A stretch of 64,000 bases of DNA from Casuarius casuarius (Eukaryota; Chordata; Aves; Casuariiformes; Casuariidae): positions 2,083,471-2,147,470 of the forward strand of contig PTFA01000042.1 of assembly GCA_003342895.1 (NCBI GenBank), written 5' to 3'. This document shows positions 23,634 to 36,261 of the stretch, piece after piece. Every line of letters starts with the position of its first letter. The stretch's first letter is position 1. Both the position numbers and the translations under genes were made by a program. The notes below the pieces were generated by a model, which saw only the letters and a program-made list of their open reading frames with translations, did no database searches and had not been told where the DNA came from.

Positions 23634-25416
23634 CTTGAGAGGAGGGGGATTAGTTTCTAAATAGAATATTAAAGAAGGTGCTTAATAGGTTCTAAAGTTA
23701 TGGTCAATTGTTAAATTAACTGTTTCTAATAATAAACCTTTGAAACAGCCCTGAATCACAGAGATTCAGTTATAGTTGGCAAAGCTGTTTAACTCAGATT
23801 TATAACTAGACAGACACCTTCTAAAATTCTTTTTAGAATTTATGAGGGTTGATGCTCTCTAACATGAATTAAATTTAGCTCAGTTCAGTGTTGAGACTAA
23901 TGTGCTAATTTAACCTTGACTTGGTACTTATTCAGTACTTAAGCTTGCAGTGCTTTGTTTTTGGTTCAGTTTCCTAGCTTTGACAATTTCCTATGATTTT
24001 AACTGTTGAGTTAAAAAAAAAGATATTTTATGGAATTTAGATTCTTTGAAGAAAAACTTTGGATCTTGGGACAGCGAAGATAATAGCAGCACTTTACCTG
24101 TAGAAGTTGCTGCTTCCTCTGTATCCAAGTTCCTGGGCTTCTTATTCACCTCAAGTGAAGTTGCTAATTCCTTGGTTTATCCCCTGTAAAAATCAGAACC
24201 CAAATTAAAGACCTGGTTTGGGAATGAGGTGTTATATTTATTTCAAATTAAGTCAATTTTTGATCACTCCTCCAAACTTATTTTTTGTCACTTTTCCTCT
24301 ATACCTTTTTCACTATTTCCCAAATCCAGTTCTAAAATAATACCATGCCTTTCTGTTCAGTAACTGTTTGATGGAAATCTGAAATGGTCAGCACATTCAA
24401 GGACACCTGGGTTCTCCCCTTTGTTCCTTTATATCTGGAAGATTATACTCTCTTAGTTACAGAAATCTCTGTTACTACCATATGTCCAATTTCCCCTAGA
24501 CATTCCCCCCAGTCAGAACTCCCAGGCTGGCGTCCAGAGTGCTCCAAGTTTGAGTTGCTCCTTCTCTGGAAATCCTGATTGCATTTACTGGTTACATGCA
24601 GGCCATTTTTAGCACATGTGCAGCATGGCTAACACACCTTCTGTTCACTTGATCTACCACTTTTATCTTTAGTTTGATCTTTTTTTGAAGAGTGCATATC
24701 CTTCAACGGTTGTACTCTAATTATGACTGCTTTTCCATGTTGTTTCTGCTTTTATGGTAATTGCAGCTTTGCATCTTGCACCAGGAGTTCAAGTTTGTTC
24801 CCTAGGCAGATAAAGAACAACCGGTCACTAACGGTGTTGTATATGTAGCTCCTGTTTTTACTGATGTTAGTACTACATTTTTTCACGCTGTCTCATCTTC
24901 ATATACTGATTATTTTTTTCATCTGTCTTCTGTGTCTTGTATATTGAAACAGGGTGTGACAATTAAATGGCTCTCTCCCAGCTTCCCCTTGCTTCTTACT
25001 GTAAAGTTCCTCTTTCTTATGCCCCTGTAGATCTGGGCAAGTTCACAAAAGTATGTGTTTTTCTATCATTTTCACTAATAAGTTTTTAGTGTTTAATTAT
25101 GTATTCAATGATGATGAAGACTTTTTTTCCCACAGTTTTGCTGCTTTTGACTTGCAGCTTCCTTTTGAACATAGATTTTGCATTCTTTGATTTCCACCTC
25201 TCAACACAAAATCTCAGAAGAACCTTTGTATCTATTTAACAACCAGAAGAAAACCTGCTTTTCTGCTGCTAGTATCACCTTGAAGGGAATTAGAAAACTG
25301 TCATGCTAATTATGATGGATTTCTTTTTGTTTACAATCTAAGGAAGTGTGCCACTGAGTGTAATGCTTTGTATTAACTGAATGAGTAGTGAGAACAACTT
25401 GAATACAGCCCTGACC

Positions 25417-25567
25417 CTAAGAATGAGTATTTGGTGTCTGTTTCTTTTCCGTGCTCTCAGGACTCTTTTCAGAGGAGCTCTGGTGGCTTGAGAAGGCTTC
25501 TTTCTTAGGCAGTCTGCCTTTTCTGTCTTCTTGAATTTCTGTCCTCTCTTGAGCAACCTCTGGCCAG
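25417..25567 (-). other. candidate antisense exon with stop
   Basis: On the minus strand an acceptor at 25568 opens a charged, S/K/E-rich frame of 49 codons that ends in TAG. It enters in phase 2, which matches the phase in which the open segment ending at 25886 would leave through a GTAAAA donor. The two together read as one low-complexity hydrophilic sequence. No homologue is recognised and no start exon has been found. Confidence 0.18.
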
Positions 25568-28500
25568 CTAATTAGTTTGAAAATTGAGTAGTGGTGAAGA
25601 GTCTTTTTACATGGCTCTGGTTCCAGCCACAGAGCTGTCTTTTCTGTTAGGATTGGGCGGATGACTCCGTGTTTTTAGAAGACATCAGCTTTATAAAAGC
25701 ATTATTTCAAGCTGTTGTCAAGTCTCTGGTCTATCTCAGACCTGCCAGGGTAATAGCATATGGGGCTTACTAGTCCTCTTTGTAGCTTCATGGCTGACGA
25801 ACTCGTGTCCATTTGGCCTCCAGTAGCACAAGAAATTCTTCACCGTCAGAGTATTCCTCATTTTCTCTCTTTGCCTATTTTTTACTATGCTTGCTGGTTG
25901 CCATGTGAGTTCTGTATGACTGATAAAAACTGTGCTGGTGGTGTACAGTAATTTCCCCTCAAAAGCGGGGTGTTGGAGCTGTGTTGTACTACTTGCAGGT
26001 TACAGATGTGCTTTTGCAGCTTTGATCCTGGGGTAAAGCTTGGTTGTGTTCTCCTATCTGTTTCCCTTTTCGGAAGCTGGTGAGATGCTGATGAAGCCTG
26101 TGCATTAAATAGCTTTCTGCTCACTCAGATGTAACTGCATCCTCCCTAGGAGGGACTGAAGACAGACTGGTGAAGAGAAACGGAGAAGCCAGAGGTGTAA
26201 GGGAAGTGCGTATAGCTGGTATTCTGCGTACGCAGATGGTGGTTTGTGTGACATCCAGGGCTATGTTTCACTCCTGGGCACATGGGAATAGTGGAGGTTT
26301 TAAATAAACTTAACTGGATTCTTTGTGGAAAGGTGCCAAGTTTGTGGAAAGGTGCTGGTTAACAAGATGTTTCTTCTGAGCAACTGTAAGTTTAAAAAAT
26401 GGGGGATGTAGAGAAGTGAGGGAGTTTGATCTGTAGATAGTTGTCCTTCAGTTACTTCTTCTGGAGGCAGTATTTCAAGTAAAAATGCTTGGAAAGTCTG
26501 CAGTGACTTCCTTCCTCTTCCATAGCTTGTTAGGATGCATAAAGCCGTACCTTTCCGAGAAGTGAGGTAACGACTCCTGACTGAATGGTAGTGAACTGAG
26601 TTCACCAAGGGTGAACCCAGCTGAAAGGGCTCTGGCTTGATTACGCACGCAGAAGGAGGAACAAGAGCTAGACTTACAAAGCAGGACTTGTCCGCTCTTT
26701 CTAGCGCTTGCTCTACTCCAGCATGGCTCTCCTGCCACCAAGTTCATTTTCTCTCCACAGTCTCCCCCCCTTTTTTTTTCTTTCCCTCTTTGCTTCCCCA
26801 CATTTGTGGTAGTAGAATTACTGCTGGATGTTCAGGAAAAAATGTTGTGGCTCCTGGGTTGGGAGCCAGACAATACCATTTCCTATGTCCTCAACTGGTC
26901 TGGCTCTGAGGCAAACCAAGGAACCTGTGTCTGTGGATATTATGGTTAGCAAAGGCTAGCCTATATATAGTTTGGCTGATGGCTTTAGGCAAGCTATGAT
27001 AAACCATGAGCTTTTTTGGAGAGGAGGAATGAGAGGGATTACAGTGACAAGCTTTCAAAACCAACAATTAGTTTGTGTTTTCAAAGTACTCCCACAAATG
27101 GGGAGGTTGCAAAAAAGTGTAATATTTGACAATCCTTAATGTAGAAATCTGTGGCTTTCTTTTCTTGTTCTTTTTGTTTTGTTTTGTTTTTAAATATATA
27201 GGACTTTATCTTAGACTTCATTGTGTTCAGAAACTGTGCATCATGCTGGACATGCTGCCAGTCAGGGAATGTGCTGAGCTGTTGGCATGTATAAAAGACA
27301 ACAGCTTATGTATCTTTTGAGGGTATGAGGGATGTAGTAGAATAAGCTTTTCAGGTAACATTTAACTCAAATATGCACAGTTATTAACAGAAGAAGGGGT
27401 ATGTCAGACAGCTCTGCATCTGGACGTACAGCTGTTTGTCTGAAGATGATCAGTTAAGGTCTCTTTTGAATAGAGCTCCATTTAAGGATCCAGCATATTT
27501 TATGCAAGTAGAAAACAAGTGGTAACAGTAAACTTAACAGTATTTTTATTCATTGGCCTGACAGATTTCTCCTGTGATAATTGTCTGAGTGCCATGGTAG
27601 CTTCTGCAACCTAGCCACACACAGCAGGCACCGTGGGAGAAGGCTTGAATGGCAGATCCTATTGCTTTCCAAGAGTATATTTTCCAGCCTAGTGTTGGAA
27701 GCACTACAGGTGCACTGCAGTGCACAAAATATTCAGGCTGTTTGATTAGCCGCCCTTTCTCTCCTAACACTGCTTATTTCCATTACTATGTAGGTAAGTA
27801 AAATCCTAATGGTCAGTGTCAGATTCCGATTTCAGAGGCAAAATCATCTGAATCGTAGAAGGTGCCTGTTTCACAAAGGCCATACTTGTTTTTTCTTTAT
27901 TCAGGACAGATTTCTGGTATGCTCTACAGTATGATACTGTGAGTGTCGCTAGCAACTCTGTATCCCACTTTTTGGCTTGTCTGTGCAACACTGAGATGCT
28001 GCGGCTATGTCAAAGCTTCTATCATGAAACTGAGTATATTACATAAAAATGCATGGGTTTTGATTCTGTTTGTCACTTTCAGACCTGTCGGCTCAACCAA
28101 CAGATTTCCCAGTGACCCTTCCTACTCCTTGAATATTGTCCAAAGCGGTAGTAAGAAAGTAATGTGCTGTAGCTGCTGCTTCCCAGTTCTTCACAGTAGT
28201 ATTTGCTTGTCCCTCTTTTCCTTGGGTTTGTGGAGAAGGGGGACTGTGTGTGATTGCTTGGTAGTTGTTGTCATATAGACAGTCTTCTCTATATGCTTAT
28301 ATTTTGCATTGTTTTTCCTGTTCTAAGAATCCAGTCTTGGAGGAAAATACTTCTGTTGCTGGGAACTCTCTGGGGTTTGCTTTGATGAGTTATAGTGAGG
28401 TTAAGCTAATGATTCATTATGAACAATAAATCTAGAAGACAACACAGGGACATTGTTTGCTACCCTGCTTTAGGATTATTGCTGAAGGCTTTTAAAAAGA

Positions 28501-30420
28501 AATGGTGCTGTCGTGGGAAGAGAAGAAATCTGAGCTTTGTTATTAACTCCTAAAAAATTCTTATCTTGGAGTAAAATTTTCCCAGCCTCCAATCCAGAAG
28601 TAAGCATTGATAGGGCAGGTGGTTGTTTGTAGGAACCCCATATCCATAAATGCATTTGATGTTGCCATTGCTGTCTTATAACCATATTTCTATTTTGGCT
28701 TTTTTGTATGCACTGCTTCAGGTATCATGATGTCTGCATTTGTTTTTCTTAATGTGGCGAAGTACCTTGTTGAAATATCCTGAAAGTACCCTGCTCCTGG
28801 ACCAGAACTTGGCTTTCAAAAGCTTACATATTGACTACATTTACATAGTAGGTCAAACTGTTCAAGCACTTGCATTTCTTCCATTTGGAGCCTGTAACCA
28901 ATAGTGAAAACAGGGAGGAGGCAGCTGTTTAAAAAGTGAAATATTTAATTTTGATAAAACATTTAGAGAAGAAGGGCTTTTAAAAGTTTTTATGTATTTA
29001 TTGTAGCTAAAGAAAAGCATTGCACAATGGTGACCTAAACAGAATTTAGTTCCCCAGTAGGTTCTGATTGTCCATTTTAGCTGAGCAACTCCCCAGCATC
29101 TGCTCTGTGCAGAGGGTGTTTTTAAACCCCACAGGCATACTTTTGTTCTTGTTCTTTTGCAGGCTTTTGACTTCCCTTGTCAAAACCACCAGTTCTGTAA
29201 AATGTTTGCAGCTAACTGGCTGAATATTCCTGGCTAATAATTTGGGCATTGTCTCTTCTCAGTGTTTATGTATGAGTTGAAGAACAGCTTTTTTTAGCTG
29301 TTATTTCTTTTGTGGTTCTCTGTAAAATCTATGATCTATAGATTCAATCTATAGATAGATAAAGTAATCTCTTTATAGGCTAGCATACAGTTGGTCATCC
29401 AGTAGCTAACTCAGTGTGTACTGTTTGTAAACGTTACAGAACAGCTCTAAACTTAGGCTTCCAAGGTGAAATATTGGAATCACACTTAAAAAGATGAGTG
29501 TGTTTACAGGTGTTTTAAAAAGCAGTCTTGCTTTTCAAGGAGACTTACCCAGTTTTTCAGATAGAATTTATTTTATAAGTTGTCTATGTAGGCAGTCAAA
29601 AAGCTGTGTGTCTTCAGCACTACGTTGGGCATGCAGTATTTTTAAATATTCACTTCTGTCCATGGATGGTAGTCCATATAGATGGTGGCACTGCAGGTGT
29701 ACGTAACCCTTATCATATGAAACTAGGATTTTTGATTTCTGTGTAGTAATAAGAGTGCTCCTGTGACCTACCTACCTTTGTCTTCAGTGCAGCAGGATCA
29801 AGGAGCGAGCTCGTCTACACTCTGTGCTCCCATTTATACCAAAGGCATACCTGGATCATTATATTACATAATTTCTAATTATGGGGTGAGGGGGGTATCT
29901 GCAAATGCTAGCTGATAGTACAGAAATCTGAACTACTGTCAAAAGGCTATGTAAGTTAATAATAGTGTTGCATGACATTCAGTGGGAGTTGGATTGGACC
30001 TGTGTTAAGTGGAATCAAAGATGCTATTTCACCCAAATACGCCATTATTTGAAAATAATCTTCACATGGAATGGATGCAACTATGCCATGCCTAGTTCTG
30101 GAGACTCATTGCTCCAAGGTGTTACTTGTCCCTGTGCCTCAGTGTGGGTGATACCTGATTACAGCTTGAAGAAATCTGTGCCAAGTCTGCCATAGTTATC
30201 TTAGACCTGTCTTATATATCATTTGAACAGATCCAGAAAGAGTTTTGGAAATACAATCTGGGTAGAAATACAGTCATATGTTCCATGGTGATATATTTTT
30301 TAGGAGGGTTAGCATTGCAGTAATAAACTCTGCTGGTGATAGTTATAATGATTAGTTCAATTTGAAAAATAAACAGTAAGATTCACAGCCTTTTCTGAGG
30401 CCAGGTCCAATAGAAACTAA

Positions 30421-30436
30421 TTTTTTTTTTTTTTTT
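30421..30436. repeat. poly-T run
   Basis: Sixteen T in a row in MRPS6 intron 1, with no recognisable retroposon beside it. Confidence 0.9.
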
Positions 30437-31230
30437 AATACTGTGTTGGACTAAATTTAAAGTACTGTATAATTCTTGTGTATATTTCATTGATCTTAGT
30501 ACGTAACATTGTTTAACAATATAGGAGTTTTATTATTTTCCAGTGTATTAGCAGCTTGTATCTCATTACTTGACTAACTTCAGATTGAGTGTATTCTGAA
30601 TCACGGCAGCTAAAAACATTGCAATTTTGTTAGGTGCAACATATTCCTTCCTAAATGAACAAAAAAAAGGCCAAAAAAGAGTTTGTTGTAAAAAGGCAAC
30701 AACAGACCATTTTAGTCCTCCAATTTGGTGTAAGATGACTCTTCTGCTTTAGCAAGGGAATTGCAAAGACTTGTGAGCATTTTCAAGAAAAACCGTCGTG
30801 TTTGTGAGCAGCCCTTTTCCTTTGCAGAAAATTGCAGATCTAGTTATATCCAATGGAACATACTCTTGTCCTAAGGTCTTCATAGGAGTCTTTAGGAAGT
30901 CTCTTATTTTCAAGACTTACTAACGTAAGTGGAATGTATCCTCCCACAGGAGGGTCCCGATAGTGGCAGAGACCTCTAGGCCCAGCTGTGATACAAATAA
31001 TGACTAAGGATTTTTATACTACAGAGTTCTAGAAATTAAGTCTTCGTGTAGAAGGGAATCATGAGTGTTCTTGTTTGTAAGAGAAAAAACTGAGACCTGG
31101 GAAAGCAAACAAACTTGATGGTTCATTTTGTCTTTCCGGTTTCAGTTATTATTTGTGTTATGGTTGTTCCTGAGACTCTAATTATGGAGTGTTGAACAGT
31201 ATTCACTCAAAAAAGAAAGGTTTTATCCTT

Positions 31231-31253
31231 AAAAAAAAATATATATATATATA
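31231..31253. repeat. A run and (AT)n microsatellite
   Basis: Nine A followed by about seven AT units. Confidence 0.9.
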
Positions 31254-33445
31254 ATCCAGAGGTATTTGAGAGACGAGAGATGGATTTAAAGGGGGGAGCG
31301 AAAGGATTAACATGATCAGCTTCATGAGTTGATCAGCATGGTCAGGTGTAGCATCAATGTGTAGCTGCCTTACAGAGGGGTGGAAATCTCAGAAAATCAG
31401 AGAAATCAAATTCCTGTAATATTTGTGGGAATGGCTTGCTTTGTGGCAGGAGGGCGAAGAGAAGTTTAAGGAAGCTGAATTAGCTTTGCAAATGTTTTTT
31501 GGGGAAGGAGGTCCTGGGCATAAAAGATGCTTCCTGGAAAATCTAATGACTGGTAATGGATGCAACCACCATAAGTCAACTGAAAATAATATTATCTCTG
31601 ATTTTAAGCCAGAACATCATTTAAATTAATACAGTATAATCCATAAGTTCTCTTAATAATGCCTTCATCCTAACTTTTCACATTATTATAAGAGATACCT
31701 TTAGTATTTGTCTGTTCAAAGGAACAGCAGTTACAATACACTGGAAAATTTTGGTAGGGTAGCGACTTCTTTTTGCATGTGAGCATACTCGTCTGGTCCC
31801 CATAATGGTTTTACCACACCATCTACATATACACTGAAGAAAGAACAGGCGTTTTTGCTCACCTTGTAACTGATTAGGCACTTTGTGTTGAAAATAATTT
31901 TCCCAAACAGTTTACATAACCATAAGAGGGGAGAATAAAATTTCTTAGTGATAGTGAGGAGTAATGCATGCTGTCACGTGACTGACACATGGGAACAGGA
32001 GAACATTTCAGACAGTCTGTACTTGAGGCTTTTCGAAGAGCAAGCAGCCTTGCAAGATGTCATATGTTGTACATCTCTGCTCTGCATTTGGAGGCTTTTT
32101 CATACTGCCTTGTATCCTCAGTAAAATGAAAGAGAAACTTCACATGCCAGAGCATGGACTGTGCTGCATATTGTAAAATTCTGGTACCATTTTTTTCCAC
32201 CAATTTCCCTTAAGCTTTCTGGGCATTAAACAGCTCTTTTTCCTAGCTAAGTTTTGCACCTCTAGCGTAGGTTTAGGCAACTAACTTTCAGTCATTTTGT
32301 ACATAAGGTGATTGAAAGATTACCCAAGTTTACTTCTGTCTGAGAAAGGATAGTGAAATCATTATGAGGGTCTGATTTAACAAAATACCAACTACTCTGA
32401 AAATTAGCTATCTTTCCATTACTTTTCTATTTGCAGTTGTTGCCATCTCACCAGACAAGTAGACTTGGGAATATATCTTGATGTGAAATGGGGGGAGAGG
32501 GCAGGGAAGACAGCCATGCAGTGTGTTTTGTGTTTGCTTGGACATCCATTTAATTTCCTTTCTCTACAGGAGGTTTGTTTTCTCGAAAAACTTCTTGTCA
32601 CTGAGAGTGTACCAAGTTAGCAGGTGTTTTCAAAACATTTTAATATGTACTTTATTAACATTTTCACAGATGTTGTTGAGTGTCATTGCTGGAACAATTC
32701 AGCACTCTAAAGAGCCCTGATATGCAGTAAGCAAGAAAACATTGCATCCATTTTACCTACTGTTTTTTGGCTGCCTGTCCCTCAAATTTGTATTTCTAAG
32801 AAGTGAAATCTCTGTATGTTAGACTAATTACTGCATTTCAGTTTCTTATCTATTAAAAAGACTTGGACGTTGGCTATGTGAAAACAATGAAACGTGCAAT
32901 GATTTAGCCAAGAGTCCAAATATGTATTACATGCTTGCAGTCGAAATGACTATATAAAATGAACATGGTGCTAGTGTTTGACTCTGTATCAAGCCACAGA
33001 TTACTGTTCCCCCCCCCACACACTGTTAACAGCTGTTGTGGTGAATAATATTAATTAGCATCAATGATCCAGGGACCTTAAAACTGTTGCTGATTGATAA
33101 TTGCTCTTTGCCATGTATCTTTACTTACATCTGTGTGCAAGGTCAGGCAGAGTGTTATCAGGTGAGTTAAATTCATTGATTATTTCCTTTTGCTGTTGTT
33201 GATGTGGCCTGACTCGGAAATTGGTGGAAGTTTTGCTATTGCCTTAATTCCTAGGGGAACTGGTGTTTGTTCTTAAAAGAGTATTTTTATGGGGAAGTCT
33301 GCCTGTACTTCTGTTTTGCCATCTCATGTTATTAAATGATCTCTTCCAGCAGTTAGCTGTGCAAATACATGTGTTGATTCTAACTGCATAATAAGAATAA
33401 CCAGATCTGTGTACATTTCTTCTCTTTCTTTTTTTTCTTTTAAAG

Positions 33446-33585
33446 CCTGAGACTGCAGCTGTGCTGAAGCGCACTGTTGAGGCTCTTATGGAGAGAGGAG
33501 CCATTGTGAGGAACCTAGAAAACCTCGGAGAAAGGTCTCTACCTTATAAAATCTCCAAGCACAAACAGCGTCACAGAAGAGGAGG
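33446..33585 (+). CDS. MRPS6: mitochondrial ribosomal protein bS6m, exon 2 (partial)
   Basis: This exon encodes 46 codons plus two bases of the mitochondrial small-subunit protein bS6m. It begins [20 protein letters not shown] and continues with [12 protein letters not shown], clearly matching vertebrate MRPS6. It is bounded by a long pyrimidine tract ending AAAG and by a GTATGC donor. It enters in phase 0 and leaves in phase 2, with the last codon completed by the G that opens the next exon. bS6m sits on the platform of the mitochondrial small subunit beside bS18m, and its bacterial relative has a ferredoxin-like RNA-binding fold. The first exon, which should give about 15 residues (in human MPRYELALILKAMQR), is outside the window. 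No frameshift or damage is seen. Confidence 0.96.
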
Positions 33586-36217
33586 GTATGCATGATGCAT
33601 TATTCCTGAAAATATTTTGAATGGTTCTTTAAAATGTACATATGTAATTCTCATTGTTTGGTCTTCCCTGTGCTGTTTGGGAGTATACATGTAATGTTTC
33701 TCACCTGCATACAGTGTTCTGTGGCTGTTCACGTGTGTATTCTACTATAAGTATTCTGGGTTTTTATTTTGTGTGGTGTTAGCTTTTTGTCAGTTTTCAG
33801 TTGTCATATTATGAATAGTCTTAGTTTAGGCCTTCATAACTACTTTGCCCAACATAGGCAATGTTATTCTGTTATGTTAAGCCAGTCATGCTGTTTACTG
33901 ATAAAAGTCTTACTTAATCTGCTGACTACTAATTGGCAAAACTGATTCTTTTTCTCTAATGCATCCGAACTAAATATTAGTTACCACATATATCCTGTAA
34001 GACTTGCATGTGTGTATGATACGGTTTTTATTAACGATGACCACGTAATTTGTGGGGAGTATGATTTGCTTACTTGAGGATAAATGAGTACCTTTATCCT
34101 GAACCGAGATTCTGAATTACTGTATCAGCTAGCAGGTTTCTCCTGAGATAGAGAACAAATGTACTGTAGATTTCATCCTCTGATTGCTTACCCTCCTGTT
34201 TTGTTGCTCCTTAAGACTACCTCTGAAATGAATGCTGGCTCTCAGCAAGGATTGAGAAATGTTGCTAGGCAACCAGGATTGCACAGAGGCTGCATACAAT
34301 AATCAAAACAACAATTAGATGCACACTTTTCTTAATCCTTTGAATATAACTGCATGAAAGCTGATTGTTGGCCAACACACGAGCTGTCTTCCATGGCATG
34401 CAGTCAGTACGGGTGAGTGTGAGGTGGCTCCAGAGGTGCTCTTTTAGGCTTTGCAGCCATTCTTAGATCATCTCCCCACGGCTGACTCACGGTTTCACTC
34501 CCTCTTCTAAAGACCTCTTCATTCTCCTGTGAAGTAGGAGTGGTGACAGCTGCCAGTTAAAGCGGACTGACAGAAAGGGTAGAGGAAGAAATCTCCATGA
34601 TGTGCCTCTTACTTAACCAAAAGCAGTGGTGTCATGGCCATAACTGTCTTGCAGTCTTCCTCCATGGTGTCCGTAATTCTCTGCCTTCGAAACATCTCTT
34701 GATCCTGACAGTTGCGTTTTAGCATGAAGTCCTGTTGTCTACACGTGGACACTAATGAAAGCCTTCTGTCAAGGCAGGATTATTAATTACTTCATTCTTC
34801 TATTGGCGTAGAAGCATTTTATGAATGTTAAATTCTTTTCAGACTGCTTAAGCAGAACCAGGATCTGGTATTATACTCCTTTTACACCGGGGAGCCGAGG
34901 CAGAGGGATTAAGTTACATTAATTTTGGATACTGAAGTCGTGACTTCTACGTTCTAGATTTTTTTCTAGAATACTTAACGTGCTGTACCATGTCATTGCT
35001 TTGGACTGCAGTTCCCACTTGACTTGGGTGGCAGCACTTCTGCAGATCAGGTCTCAGGTTCTTCAACTGGGAAGCCAGAAAAGGAGAACACAATAATCAG
35101 TATCGCGGGAGTTACATAGCATAGATGAATAGAATCCATTCCTCCAGGGGATATTTCAGATGCCTAAACTAGCTTAACTCATTTAGTACAACAGATTACC
35201 TGTTTAGTAAGCAGGAGGAGGGGATCTGCAGACTGTAATGCTCTTCCCTGCAGAGTCCTCAGAGCAGGCTTATTTTGCATTCTGAATGAAGCAGGGTTCT
35301 AGTAAAAATAATTGCAATCACGTCTTGATACATAAGCATGAAGCCATCAAATTAATGTCACCATTGCTATTCCTCCTCCACCTGCGAGTTCAAGTCTCTC
35401 TAAACACTTAGCAGTCATTCTGCTTGCCTTGGATTTAGCTCCTCTGTATTTGAATACGACAGTTCTCTGCTCTGAATTGCTTGGCTTCTTGAAAGGGAGA
35501 AGCTGGTTAAGAGAGAGTACTACTGAAGAGAGTAGTTTTCTGTGCTTTCAACTGGAAACTCAAATTCAGGAGAAACAAGATATTATAATGGTAAGCAGCA
35601 GGCAGTTTTAGTATCTGATAATGTGGGAGAATGTAGTTGTGTAGATTTTGCTAGAGAGATTGCAGTGCAGTGTGAGTGTGGTGGATTCCTGATAGACCAT
35701 CTGATACTTTACGTGGTTGGGAGAATAACTCGGGATATTAAAGACAATTTAGGAGTAGGAAGTGAAAAGCCAATTCTTTATCCACCTTGTAAAATTGCTC
35801 AGTTCTACTTTACAGCATCTGTAAAAGTAATCTTCTTTTTCCCAGGACAAAGTATTTTAAAAAAAAACAAACAAAAAACAAAAACCCAAAACGTGACAAA
35901 AAAGAAGCTTTTAGAATATCTCAGTAAATTAGATATGCACCTGTACTTACTAAGAGATCCTAAGATCTTTCTTCCTTCATAGTGAAATTTTAATCCTGTT
36001 CCTTTCTTACCTGTTTTACCAAAAAGACTCCCTTTCTTACCACCTCCCTCTTCTTCCCCACTTGGTGTTGAATAGTATAGAGCGTTACAGAGTAACTTGG
36101 TGTAAATAGTGTAGTGTGTGTCACCTTTTCATTATTTTGTTTTTTTTCTAAAGTAACCAAAACAGCTTCTGTGAGTGCAGATGATGCTGTGTCTGTGAGG
36201 AGAGTGTTTAATCTTTT

Positions 36218-36261
36218 AAAGCTTTTTTTTTCTTCAGTTTTTTTTTTTTCTTTTTTTTTAG
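36218..36261. repeat. T-rich homopyrimidine runs
   Basis: Several T runs separated by single C bases or TCTTCAG; simple sequence in intron 2. Confidence 0.9.

Larger units (their letters stand above)
19831..33445 (+). other. MRPS6 intron 1, downstream part
   Basis: This stretch lies between the predicted end of SLC5A3 and MRPS6 exon 2. It ends in a strong pyrimidine tract and the acceptor AAAG just before 33446. No named gene is recognised on either strand. It holds two TG microsatellites, an AT run near 31.24 kb and a 16-T run at 30421. Several splice-bounded open segments on the minus strand at 22.6-26.1 kb are listed separately as candidate antisense exons. Confidence 0.7.

Noticed and set aside
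1..33445. First exon of MRPS6
   Set aside because: No ATG followed by codons for the conserved amino terminus and a donor was found, and there is no CpG-rich promoter in this part. It must lie upstream of the window.
35542..35982. 146-codon plus-strand frame in MRPS6 intron 2
   Set aside because: No recognisable domain, and the K-rich part comes from an A/C-rich simple tract. One such frame is not surprising in 64 kb of AT-rich intron.
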